DNA of 55,430 bases from Streptomyces rhizoryzae. GTDB lineage: Bacteria; Actinomycetota; Actinomycetes; Streptomycetales; Streptomycetaceae. The position numbers and the translations under genes were made by a program. Positions 45,501-52,998 of this stretch are shown piece after piece. The stretch spans positions 1 to 55,430 of the forward strand of contig NZ_JALMUV010000051.1 in assembly GCF_023155275.1 (NCBI RefSeq), in the 5' to 3' direction. The notes under the pieces are model-generated. The model was given only the letters and a program-made list of their open reading frames with translations, made no database searches and was not told the DNA's origin. The stretch's first letter is position 1, and each line of letters starts with the position of its first letter.

Positions 45501-45692
45501 GATCAGCAGGATGGCGTTCAGCCGGGTGGCGACCCGCCAGTTGCGCGGGGAGAACCGGCCGCCGCTGACCGGCGGCTTCGGGGCCGGGTCCGCGGGCGCG
45601 TCGGGAGCCGGTGCGCTGCCGCTTCGGGGTGGCGGCGTGAAGTTGCCCCGCCGCGGTTCCTGCGGCTCGGGGCTCGACGTGCTTCGCCTCAC
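42510..45692 (-). CDS. cvnA: Conservon sensor kinase-like protein CvnA (conservon 1)
   Basis: A 1060-aa membrane sensor. TM1 covers about residues 57-76, a nitrate-sensor-like extracytoplasmic domain follows, and TM2 lies at about 382-405. HAMP and a DHp-like helix (LFRLDHLATRMRRNGENLL) precede an ATPase domain with LSELLENAT (N box) and IHDKGIGL (G1 box). The last ~300 residues are Pro/Gly/Gln-rich and probably disordered. GTG 45692 follows AGAGGTTG, the same leader as in cvnA of conservon 2. First gene of the operon cvnABCD. Confidence 0.93.
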   Translation of the reverse strand: MRRSTSSPEPQEPRRGNFTPPPRSGSAPAPDAPADPAPKPPVSGGRFSPRNWRVATRLNAILLIPVLVALVFGGLRVDNSFGTWQEAQDAENTAKLVRAALSYSNALIDERDRTAAPLLKGEKDDPIVQEARDATDAAAKAFHEAAGNMPDKPGLKRRMGLFEKTEPKLAQLRQAAFTPKLTGVQTEEGYVEIQHPLMEFANELGLGTGNITSYGRTVYAVALAKAAESLERSIGTHLLVAPATPENGKEHKTQLTAFASYRYLEGIAIGEYTSGGTPDDVARLKSDAAALQQSAQQQIARAKAQAQAAGRTFHAPPSIDQMSTLIASGADPSALAQRGVTPEAYFQAATGKFDMYRSIEKDLADKAVDEAAQISADARRSTFVVSGIVLAALIAAFLVAGLMARRMSHNMRELRNAAFGVAEQRLPLLVDQLSRTDPGRVDTRVQPIPISTTDEIGEVARAFDQVHREAVRLAAEQALLRGNVNAIFTNLSSRNQGLIERQLELITNLENNEADPDQLENLFRLDHLATRMRRNGENLLILAGEEPGRRWNQPVPLIDVLRAATSEVESYERIELSGVPESEIHGTAVTDLIHLLSELLENATTFSSPQTKVKVAATRLPDGRVMIEIHDKGIGLTPEDFADINHRLANPPSVDVAISQRMGLFVVGRLADRHGIRVQLRPSGEQAGTTSLVMLPEAITHGGGGDEQVDETFTVSRIVPEQPQEAYEGGTRTAAELGFDDGFHGRPGAPAGMDPVGRSLHREERRAALEAQAAAGHPAPADPRPLFRDELPADGPKGYESPQGYDAPQGYEGGQGPDGYEAHQGHQEPSGPYAEPGRPLYDDRSFGGEAFGEPDPAQSTGQHPFAPHDPLRDPLPADAWAEQPVYDGYFGTEAESDRNAPAAPADAPERVPFERPGPTASVIHSLTEAGLPRRGTGSPQDQQQTAPEPGQDDGSAWRSENDERWQRAGRLRQPSAGGVTASGLPRRVPKANLVEGTAEQSAQGGPQVSRAPEDVRGRLSNLRRGVQQGRSAGTGTDPSPGVPQNDQQGFGPGSTYDQER

Positions 45693-46149
45693 TCGACCAA
45701 CAACCTCTCGGCGCCGGCACGGTCTTGCAGTGCCGTTTCTTCTGGGCGTTACTACTCCGGAGTTCAGCGAATTTCAGCACGTCAGGGCAGTGCGTTCCAA
45801 ACACTGGGCAGAGCTCGAAAGGCCCTTGAACGGCGCAAGATAAAAGGGGCGTTAAGGGCGAGGCGCGGCAAAAGGCGGGAGAACTGTGAGCACAGCGAAG
45901 CCGGACATGCGCGTGCCGTGGCGAAGTCGGGCCGATTCACTGTCGAAACGTTATGAAGCCCCGGGCGGGCGTGTCGAAGGACACAGCATGCCGCCCCGGT
46001 GAGCGGAACCGGACGCGGGCAGCCCGCATTCCCCCGTGACCTCCCCCGCCACCACCCCCCTTGCACACCCCCCGCCGCAACCCGGCCGACGCCTGCCGGA
46101 CGGCAACTCCCCCGTCGGCCCGCGCCGGTGGGCGGCGGGCCGGACCCCG
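45693..46149 (-). promoter_or_regulatory. Gap between the conservons; cvnA1 promoter region
   Basis: 457 bp without a convincing gene. The part nearest cvnA1 (45720-45960) is AT-richer than the surroundings and should hold the promoter. A weak 38-codon ORF (45886-46002, plus) was rejected. The left part is C-rich with no hairpin that I can call with confidence. Confidence 0.4.
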
Positions 46150-46743
46150 CTACCGGAGCCGGGCCATCAGCGCGTGCTCCACGAGCGTGATCAGCGCGCT
46201 CTTGGCCTCCGCGCGGTGCCGCGCGTCGGTGGTGAGGATCGGGGTCCCCGGGCCGATCTGGAGCGCCTCGCGCACCTCGTCCGGCGTGTAGGGCTGGTGT
46301 CCGTCGAAGCCGTTGAGGGCGATCACGAACGGCAGGCCGCTGTTCTCGAAGTAGTCCACGGCCGGGAAGCAGTCCGCCAGGCGGCGGGTGTCCACGAGCA
46401 CCACCGCGCCGATGGCGCCGCGCACCAGGTCGTCCCACATGAACCAGAAGCGGTCCTGGCCCGGCGTACCGAAGAGGTACAGGATCAGGTCCTCGTCCAG
46501 CGTGATGCGGCCGAAGTCCATCGCCACGGTCGTGGTCGTCTTGTCCTGGACGTGGCTGAGGTCGTCGATCCCGGCCGACGCGGAGGTCATCACGGCCTCC
46601 GTGCGCAGCGGGTTGATCTCCGAGACCGCGCCGACGAACGTGGTCTTGCCCACGCCGAAGCCGCCCGCCACCACGATCTTCGCCGAGGTGGTGGAGCGGC
46701 CCGGGGCCTGGCCGCGGCCGGCGTCAGAGCTTGCGAAGTCCAC
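46150..46743 (-). CDS. cvnD: Conservon GTPase CvnD (conservon 2)
   Basis: A 197-aa GTPase. From the P-loop GGFGVGKTT onward it differs from the conservon 1 copy at only a handful of positions. The N-terminus has five extra residues (DAGRGQAPG region). The GTG start overlaps cvnC by 20 bp, the same arrangement as in conservon 1. Last gene of the operon. Confidence 0.95.
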   Translation of the reverse strand: MDFASSDAGRGQAPGRSTTSAKIVVAGGFGVGKTTFVGAVSEINPLRTEAVMTSASAGIDDLSHVQDKTTTTVAMDFGRITLDEDLILYLFGTPGQDRFWFMWDDLVRGAIGAVVLVDTRRLADCFPAVDYFENSGLPFVIALNGFDGHQPYTPDEVREALQIGPGTPILTTDARHRAEAKSALITLVEHALMARLR

Positions 46744-47128
46744 TGAGCACCCTCTCCAGCAGGGTCACGTCCGGCGTGCCGCCCGCCTCGCCGCCCGGCT
46801 GGTGGATCGCCACCATCCCGGCCTCCGCCAGGTCCGCCACCAGGATGCGCGCGACCCCGAGCGGGATGTGCAGCAGCGCGGAGACCTCGGCCACCGACTT
46901 CACCTCGCGGCACAGGTGGCAGATGCGCTGGTGCTCGGGCAGCAGCCCGGGCAGCTGGGACGGGTCGGCGGTGGTGCTGACCAGCGCCTCGATGGCGAGC
47001 TGGTAGCGCGGCCGGGTCCGGCCCCCGGTCATGGCGTACGGCCGCACCAGCGGCTGGTCACCTTCGCTCCCGTACGGCGCGGGACTGTAGGCGCCGTACG
47101 GGCCGGAAGTATGGGGCGGCGGGGTCAT
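46724..47128 (-). CDS. cvnC: Conservon DUF742 protein CvnC (conservon 2)
   Basis: A 134-aa protein with the conserved DUF742 domain (LVRPYAMTGGRTRPRYQLAI; CHLCREVKSVAEVSALL). It has only about 26 residues before that domain, compared with about 90 in conservon 1. ATG 47128 has GGAGGA upstream. Confidence 0.93.
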   Translation of the reverse strand: MTPPPHTSGPYGAYSPAPYGSEGDQPLVRPYAMTGGRTRPRYQLAIEALVSTTADPSQLPGLLPEHQRICHLCREVKSVAEVSALLHIPLGVARILVADLAEAGMVAIHQPGGEAGGTPDVTLLERVLSGLRKL

Positions 47129-47238
47129 GGGTCCTCCGGACGGGACAGCTGTCTGTCGTCAGGTTGGGCCGGTGGGGGGTGCGGCACGGATGGATGGGAT
47201 TTACCGGGTGCGGGCGGCGCTGCGGACGCCGCGCGCGC

Positions 47239-47661
47239 TCAGTTCAGCAGACTGCCCTGGAGCTCTGCGCGCAGATCGGGCGTCAGGACGGTGCCCGCGC
47301 GGTCGACCAGCAGGGCCATCTCGTAGCCGACGAGGCCGATGTCGCACTCGGGGTGCGCCAGCACGGCCAGCGACGATCCGTCGGAGATCGACATGATGAA
47401 GAGGAAACCGCGCTCCATCTCCACCACGGTCTGGTTGACGTGCCCGCCCTCGAAGATGCGGGACGCGCCGGAGGTCAGCGACGTCAGACCGGAGGCCACC
47501 GCCGCCAACTGGTCGGCGCGGTCGCGCGGGAAGCCCTCGGACATCGCGAGGAGGAGACCGTCCGCGGAGACCACGACCGTGTGGGACACCCCGGGGGTGT
47601 TCTCCACGAAGTTGGTGATCAACCAGTTCAGATTCTGCGCCGCCTGGCTCATCGGACTCAA
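47239..47661 (-). CDS. cvnB: Conservon roadblock/LC7 protein CvnB (conservon 2)
   Basis: A 140-aa protein differing from the conservon 1 copy at about two residues (HVNQ for NVNQ; MSISD for MSVSD). The start is taken at TTG 47661 by homology with the GTG in conservon 1, with AGGAG upstream; ATG 47652 is an alternative. It begins right after the cvnA stop. Confidence 0.9.
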   Translation of the reverse strand: MSPMSQAAQNLNWLITNFVENTPGVSHTVVVSADGLLLAMSEGFPRDRADQLAAVASGLTSLTSGASRIFEGGHVNQTVVEMERGFLFIMSISDGSSLAVLAHPECDIGLVGYEMALLVDRAGTVLTPDLRAELQGSLLN

Positions 47662-50600
47662 CTAACGCTCCTGCTGGTGAGTGGGATCGACAATGCCGTG
47701 GGTGCCGGTGGACGACGTCCCGGCCTGCCGGCCCTGCTGAATGCCCCGGCGGAGATTGGTCAGCCGGCCCCGCACGTCGCTCGGCGCGCGGGAGACCTGC
47801 GGACCGCCCTGGGGGGTCTGCTGCTGCGCGGTGCCGGCGACCAGGTTGGCGCGCGGCACCCGGCGGGGCAGCCCGGAGGTGGTGACACCGCCCGAGGCGG
47901 GCTGGCGGACCTGCTCGGCCTGCCGCCACACCTCGTCGTTGGGCGAGGTCCGCCACTGCGCGGTGGGGTCGGCCGGGGCGGCCTCGCCCCCGCGGCCCGC
48001 GGGCGCGCCGCCGTCCTCGCCGGCGCCGCGGTGCGGCCTCGGCGGGACACCGGCGGCCGCCGAGGCCGGGGTGTTGAACCAGTTGGACTCGATGGTGTCG
48101 AAGATCGGCGTACGGGCGTCCCCGGGACCGCTGTCGGCGGTGTCCAGCGGGTCGGCGAGCGGGTCGCCGCCCAGCGGACCGGTGCCCGCGGCGGGCCGCT
48201 GCGCCTCCGGCCGCCGGACCTGTCCGGTGGTCTGCGCCGGCCCGTCGCCGGGGTGCGGGAACTGCCCGGTGGTCTCCGGCCGCCCGGCCGGGAACTCCCC
48301 GGTGGTTCCGAACTGCCCGGTGGTACCGGCGTGCCGGCCCGAGCCGGACTGCCCGGAGCCGAACGGGTCGGTCCCGGACCGGCCCGCCTCGGGCCGCTCG
48401 GCCCCGAACCGCCCGGCGTCCGCCGGTCCGGTCTCGAACTGTCCGGTCTCGAACTGCCCGGTGGTCTCGAACCGGCCGGCCGTCTCGAACTGCCCGGTGG
48501 TCTCCGCCGGCTGCTCGGGCCGCGGGAAGCGCCCGGTGGTCTCCGCCGGCTGCTCCAGCTGCGGGAAGCGCCCGGTGTCGGCCGGCCCGCCGGCGGCGCC
48601 GTCCCGTCCGCCGTCCGGCCGCGGTCCGCCGAAGTCGGGCCGGGGGAACGCGGCGGTGTCGCCGGGCCCGGCGGCCGGGGACAGCTGCTCGAAGCCGCCC
48701 GCGCCGGCCGGCTCCTCGTGGCCGCGCGGCCGGTCCTGCGCCGCCCGCGGGGCCAGCGGCCAGTCGTCGTCGCGGCCGCGGTCCCGGCGGACGCCCAGCG
48801 GCGCACCGTCCGGCCGCGGGAACGGCCCGGTCTCCGCGGGCGCCGGCCCGGCGGAGCCGCCCGGCAGCTCGCCGGCGGGCGACGGCGCGGACGGCCGCGA
48901 CGGCAGCTGCGGCCGCTCGCCGCGCCCGGGCGCGCCGGTCGGCGGGGCCACGGTCGGGGTGCGGTTGTCGTCGGGGCCGCGGCCGGTGTCCGTGCCACGG
49001 CCGGTGCCGTTGTCGGCGCCGCGGACCGGCAGCGCGGGCCGCCCGCCGCCGGCGGCGGGCCGGGGCGCGTCGCCGCCGCGGGCCGGGGGAGCGGCCGGTG
49101 CGGTACGGCCGCCGGGGGCCGGCGCGCCGAACGCGCCCGGGGCGCCGCCGGGGCCGCCCTGGCCGCCGCGGCCGGGCAGCGCGGGCCGCCCGCCGGGGCC
49201 GGCGCCGACCTGGCCGCGCGGCTGGAGTCCGGCCAGCCGGCTGGTGGGCGCGCCGCCGCCCTCGGGCTTGCCGGGGCCGCCCTTGCCCGCGCCGGGCGCC
49301 GGCTTCTTGCCGCCCTGGGCGACGTCGACCGGCAGCATGACCAGCGCGGTGGTGCCGCCGGAGTCCGACGGCCGCAGCTGGATGCGGATGCCGTGCCGCA
49401 GCGAGAGCCGGCCGACCACGAACAGACCCATCCGCCGGGACACCGAGACGTCCACGGTCGGCGGGCTGGCCAGCCGCTCGTTGATCGCCGAGAGGTCCTC
49501 GGGGGAGAGGCCGATACCGGTGTCGTGGATCTCCACCAGCACCCGGCCGTCGGGCAGCGCGTGACCGGTCACCTTGACCTTGGTCTGCGGCGACGAGAAC
49601 GAGGTGGCGTTCTCCAGCAGCTCGGCGAGCAGGTGCACCAGGTCGTTGACGACCCGGCCGGCGACCTCGGTCTGCGGGACCGCGTTCAGCTCGATCCGCT
49701 CGTACTGCTCCACCTCGGAGGCGGCGGCGCGCAGCACGTCGACCAGCGGGACCGGGCGGGTCCACCGGCGGCCCGGCTCCTCGCCCGCCAGGACCAGGAG
49801 GTTCTCGCCGTTCCGGCGCATACGGGTGGCGAGGTGGTCGAGCTTGAACAGCGAGGACAGCTGGTCCGGGTCGGCCTCGCGGGACTCCAGTTCGGAGATC
49901 AGCGAGAGCTGGCGCTGGATCAGACCCTGGGAGCGGCGCGAGAGGTTGGTGAACATCGCGTTGACGTTGCCCCGCAGCAGCGCCTGCTCGGACGCCAGCC
50001 GGACCGCCTCGCGGTGGACCTCGTCGAACGCCGCGGCCACCCGGCCGATCTCGTCCCGGCTGTGCACACCGACCGACTCGACCGAGGTGTCCACGTCCTG
50101 CGGGTCGGCCTCGGAGAGCTGCTTGACCAGCTCGGGCAGCCGGTCCTGGGCGACCTTCTGCGCGGTGTCCTGGAGGCGGCGCAGCGAGCGGACCATGGAG
50201 CGGGCCACCACGAACGCGCCGACCAGCGAGACCCCGAGGACCAGCAGGATCACCGCACCGTTGAGGATCGCGTCCTGGGTCGCGGCGTTGCGCAGCTCGC
50301 GGGACTTCTGGTCCATCTCGGACAGCAGCGCGGTCTCGATCCGCGACATCTCGTCGATCTTGACGGTGTCGGAGTCGTACCAGTCGAGGTACTTGTACTC
50401 CTGGCTGCGGATGCCGTTCGGCGTCGCGAAGGTCCGGTCGGCGAACGCGGAGGCGGCCTTGATCTCGTCGTTGTTGCCGTCCAGGCCCTTGGTGAGGGAG
50501 GCGGCGTTGCCGCTGTAGATCTGCGAGAAGCGGGCCCGGGCGGCCTTCTCGTTCTCCTCGGCGTTGTGCCCGGCCTGCCGGTCGTTGGCGGAGAGCTGCG

Positions 50601-51360
50601 GGCCGCCCGAGTGCGCCAGGCCGGCGCTGACCAGGGCGCGCTGCATCGAGGCGTACTCCTTGGCCGAGGAGAACGCCGCCAGGGCACGGGTGGAGCGGAT
50701 CATCTCCGGGTTGCTGGTGGCCTGCGCCATGTCCTGCGAGAGGTTCAGCAGGGAGGTGATCAGCTGGTTGTAGGCGTTGACGGTCCGCGCGACGTTGTCG
50801 TCGTCCTTGTAGGCGTTGGCGCGGATCTCGTTGAGGGTGTTGAGCTGGCGGCCGATCTCCAGGACGGTCGCCCGGACGCCGGCCATGGTGGCGTCGTCCG
50901 TCTTGATGTCGCCGGTGGCCTGGTCGAACGAGACCTTCGCGCGGTTGGTCGCCTCGCGCGGGGCGACGACGTTGGCGTCGTCCTTGGTGTTGCCCGAGCC
51001 GGCCAGCGGACCGGCCGACTTGTCCCGCTCGACCTGAAGCGCGTCCGCCAGCTCGGTGGCGTAGCGGGTCATCTGCGTCAGCAGCTGCATCTTGTCGAGC
51101 TGGTCCATGTTGTCCAGCTCGGTGTTGACACGCAGGGCGCCCAGGGTCGTCGCGGCGACCACGGGGAGCGCGAGCAGGGAGACCAGGCGGGTGCTGATGC
51201 GCCAGTTGCGCAGGGCTACGCGGCTGCCGGGCCCGCCGGGGCCGTTCTTGGGCCTGCCGCCGTCCGCGGCGTCTTCGCCCGGAGTCCGGTCGCGGTCTGT
51301 CGCGCCGCGCAGCTCCGGGTCCGCCGCAGCGTTGCCATCCCTCTTGAAACGTCCCTGCAC
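47662..51360 (-). CDS. cvnA: Conservon sensor kinase-like protein CvnA (conservon 2)
   Basis: A 1232-aa membrane sensor: TM1 about 59-77, extracytoplasmic nitrate-sensor-like domain, TM2 about 366-390, HAMP, DHp-like helix (LFKLDHLATRMRRN) and an ATPase domain (LAELLENATSFSSP; IHDTGIGLSPED). The final ~550 residues are low complexity and include many ETTGQF/TTGRFP-type repeats. The sensor half is far more different from conservon 1 CvnA than the partner proteins are. GTG 51360 (MQGRFKRDGN) follows AGAGGTTG; the open frame extends upstream without a better start. Confidence 0.92.
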   Translation of the reverse strand: MQGRFKRDGNAAADPELRGATDRDRTPGEDAADGGRPKNGPGGPGSRVALRNWRISTRLVSLLALPVVAATTLGALRVNTELDNMDQLDKMQLLTQMTRYATELADALQVERDKSAGPLAGSGNTKDDANVVAPREATNRAKVSFDQATGDIKTDDATMAGVRATVLEIGRQLNTLNEIRANAYKDDDNVARTVNAYNQLITSLLNLSQDMAQATSNPEMIRSTRALAAFSSAKEYASMQRALVSAGLAHSGGPQLSANDRQAGHNAEENEKAARARFSQIYSGNAASLTKGLDGNNDEIKAASAFADRTFATPNGIRSQEYKYLDWYDSDTVKIDEMSRIETALLSEMDQKSRELRNAATQDAILNGAVILLVLGVSLVGAFVVARSMVRSLRRLQDTAQKVAQDRLPELVKQLSEADPQDVDTSVESVGVHSRDEIGRVAAAFDEVHREAVRLASEQALLRGNVNAMFTNLSRRSQGLIQRQLSLISELESREADPDQLSSLFKLDHLATRMRRNGENLLVLAGEEPGRRWTRPVPLVDVLRAAASEVEQYERIELNAVPQTEVAGRVVNDLVHLLAELLENATSFSSPQTKVKVTGHALPDGRVLVEIHDTGIGLSPEDLSAINERLASPPTVDVSVSRRMGLFVVGRLSLRHGIRIQLRPSDSGGTTALVMLPVDVAQGGKKPAPGAGKGGPGKPEGGGAPTSRLAGLQPRGQVGAGPGGRPALPGRGGQGGPGGAPGAFGAPAPGGRTAPAAPPARGGDAPRPAAGGGRPALPVRGADNGTGRGTDTGRGPDDNRTPTVAPPTGAPGRGERPQLPSRPSAPSPAGELPGGSAGPAPAETGPFPRPDGAPLGVRRDRGRDDDWPLAPRAAQDRPRGHEEPAGAGGFEQLSPAAGPGDTAAFPRPDFGGPRPDGGRDGAAGGPADTGRFPQLEQPAETTGRFPRPEQPAETTGQFETAGRFETTGQFETGQFETGPADAGRFGAERPEAGRSGTDPFGSGQSGSGRHAGTTGQFGTTGEFPAGRPETTGQFPHPGDGPAQTTGQVRRPEAQRPAAGTGPLGGDPLADPLDTADSGPGDARTPIFDTIESNWFNTPASAAAGVPPRPHRGAGEDGGAPAGRGGEAAPADPTAQWRTSPNDEVWRQAEQVRQPASGGVTTSGLPRRVPRANLVAGTAQQQTPQGGPQVSRAPSDVRGRLTNLRRGIQQGRQAGTSSTGTHGIVDPTHQQER

Positions 51361-51728
51361 TAGCGTCGCAACCTCTGGACCAGGCGTCCCCCCGCGCGGG
51401 CGGCGGGACGGTGTCGAGTCGGAGGGGACCGCGAAGCCCCCATGGCGGTCGTGAGTGACCGGCGGGCTGCCCCCTCTGGCCGAGAGAGCGGCACCACCGC
51501 GCGGCGCTCCTTCGCGCCCTGCGCGCCGGCGGAAACGTGCGGCGGTCCGTGGAATTCCAGCACAGTGCCGGATCTCCAACAAGAGCGGAGCCGGGGGCGG
51601 CGGCCCGGGTGACGGACCGTGCGGGGCGCATTACGTCGAGTAGAAGACGCTGCCCCCGATACCGGACTTTTCTCCGCGAGTCGTTCACCCCCTCCGCCTG
51701 TCCCAGGTGCGGTGATCAGGAGCGGAAC
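51361..51728. promoter_or_regulatory. Upstream region of conservon 2
   Basis: A 368-bp gene-free stretch. The 12-mer GAATTCCAGCAC (51552-51563) is matched, with one change, upstream of cvnA1 (45769-45780), and might be a shared control element. Nothing else recognisable. Confidence 0.3.
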
Positions 51729-51872
51729 ATGCGCTTCAATCCAGCAATGTCCGTTTCGACCATGGATGTTGATCATGGGAAATGCGGCATATGTCACACC
51801 CCTCGTGAGGAAACTCACAGGAAGATCGCCGACTTTCCCGCTGATCCGCAGGGAATAGCGCGCTTAGCCTGA
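51729..51872 (+). CDS. Possible small CxxCH protein (47 aa) with a TTA codon
   Basis: ATG 51729 is preceded by a strong AGGAG at 6 nt. The peptide contains CGICHTPREETH, a CxxCH arrangement that could bind zinc. Against it, third-position GC is only about 55%, unlike other genes here, and its 3' end overlaps a -10-like TAGCCT (51865-51870). The last sense codon but one is TTA, which in Streptomyces needs the bldA tRNA. No family recognised. Confidence 0.35.
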   Translation: MRFNPAMSVSTMDVDHGKCGICHTPREETHRKIADFPADPQGIARLA

Positions 51873-51956
51873 CGCTTTACAGAGTCGCGCGAAACGACAA
51901 CGCGCGGCACTGCAACGTTCGGCAACGCTCCCCGACCAGACGCGAGGCATATCCCC

Positions 51957-52142
51957 GTGAAGACGACGATGATGTTCCGCAACATAGCCAACCCGCGGCG
52001 CACCACCCTGGCCCACCTCGAGGACGCCGACGAACTCGGCGCGCCGGAGCCCCAGGAGCACACCGTCGAGCTGCCCCGCCAGACCGCCAACCCCCGCCGC
52101 ACCGTCCTGAACGACCTCCCGAAGCAGGACATCCCGGCCTGA
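51957..52142 (+). CDS. Small hypothetical protein with duplicated NPRRT motif (61 aa)
   Basis: It begins MKTTMMFRNIANPRRTTLAH and ends with TANPRRTVLNDLPKQDIPA; the segment ANPRRT-x-L-x-x-L occurs twice, about 38 residues apart. GTG start with GAGG upstream and normal codon bias for the genome. No signal peptide or domain recognised. It is separated by 82 bp from the FAH-family gene. It could be a small regulatory protein or a peptide precursor; no modifying enzymes are adjacent. Confidence 0.6.
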   Translation: MKTTMMFRNIANPRRTTLAHLEDADELGAPEPQEHTVELPRQTANPRRTVLNDLPKQDIPA

Positions 52143-52172
52143 ATGGACGGCGGTCCGCCCGTGCCCCCGCGA

Positions 52173-52192
52173 TAGCCTGGAGTGTCAACTCC
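52173..52192 (+). promoter_or_regulatory. -10 box and palindrome upstream of the FAH-family gene
   Basis: TAGCCT (52173-52178) is followed at once by GGAGT-GTCA-ACTCC (52179-52192), a 5-bp inverted repeat placed across the likely transcription start. Confidence 0.4.
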
Positions 52193-52224
52193 GGCCAGTG
52201 ATCAATGAGGGGCAGCGGCAACCC

Positions 52225-52998
52225 GTGCGCATCGCCAGATTCTCCATCGACGGCACCGTCGGCTTCGGCGTCCTCGAAGGCGACGAACTCGACGTCATCA
52301 AGGGGCACCCCTTCGCGGAATTCGAGCGCTCGGGCCGCAAGGTCCCCCTCGACAAGGTCCGGCTGCTGCCGCCGGTCCTCCCCAACAAGGTCGTGGGCGT
52401 GGGCCGCAACTACGCCGAGCACGCCGCCGAGCTGGGCAACGAGGTCCCGGACACGCCGGTCATCTTCTTCAAGCCGTCGACCGCGGTGACCGGCCCCGGG
52501 GACCCCATCGCCTACCCCTCCTTCTCCCAGGAGGTGCACCACGAAGCGGAGCTGGCCGTCGTCATCGGCCGGATGTGCCGCGAGGTGCCCCGCGAGCGGG
52601 TCAAGGACGTCATCCTCGGCTACACCTGCGCCAACGACATCACCGCGCGTGACGTCCAGCGCCGCGAGAAGCAATGGGCCCGGGCCAAGGGCTTCGACGG
52701 CTCCTGCCCCCTGGGCCCCTGGATCGAGACGGACCTCGACCCGTCGGCGGTCGCCGCCGGCCTCACCGTCCAGTGCACCGTCAACGGCGTCCAGCGCCAG
52801 CTCGGCCGCACCAGCGACATGGTCCGCCCGATCGAGGACCTGATCGTCCACATCACCGAGGCGATGACGCTGCTCCCCGGCGACGTCGTCCTCACGGGCA
52901 CCCCGGCCGGGGTCGGCCCGCTCCACGACGGCGACACGGTCTCCGTCACCATCGAAGGCATCGGCACTCTCACCAATAAGGTGATCAAGCGTGGCTAA
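52225..52998 (+). CDS. Fumarylacetoacetate hydrolase family protein
   Basis: A 257-aa metal-dependent hydrolase or decarboxylase of the FAH superfamily. KVVGVGRNYAEHAAELG, the metal ligands in EVHHEAELAVVIG (E-x-E pair) and the region YTCANDITARDVQ are diagnostic. C-terminal LTGTPAGVGPL is conserved. In this genomic position the family is usually annotated as a 2-hydroxyhepta-2,4-diene-1,7-dioate isomerase-like protein or oxaloacetate decarboxylase, without proof. GTG 52225 with GAGGGG upstream. It overlaps gltX by 8 bp, so the two are translationally linked. Confidence 0.9.
   Translation: MRIARFSIDGTVGFGVLEGDELDVIKGHPFAEFERSGRKVPLDKVRLLPPVLPNKVVGVGRNYAEHAAELGNEVPDTPVIFFKPSTAVTGPGDPIAYPSFSQEVHHEAELAVVIGRMCREVPRERVKDVILGYTCANDITARDVQRREKQWARAKGFDGSCPLGPWIETDLDPSAVAAGLTVQCTVNGVQRQLGRTSDMVRPIEDLIVHITEAMTLLPGDVVLTGTPAGVGPLHDGDTVSVTIEGIGTLTNKVIKRG

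Noticed and set aside
42426..45956. Very long plus-strand open frame (over 1100 codons) opposite cvnA of conservon 1
   Set aside because: Antisense shadow. The minus-strand frame has clear sensor kinase motifs, and long antisense frames are normal in GC-rich genomes.
45886..46002. A 38-codon plus-strand ORF with GGCGGGAGA before a GTG, in the gap between the conservons
   Set aside because: Third-position GC about 70%, no recognisable motif, and it lies in the promoter region of cvnA1; not enough to call a gene.
47164..51363. Plus-strand open frame of about 1400 codons opposite conservon 2
   Set aside because: Shadow of cvnA and cvnB; composition is Gly/Arg/Pro-rich with no domain.
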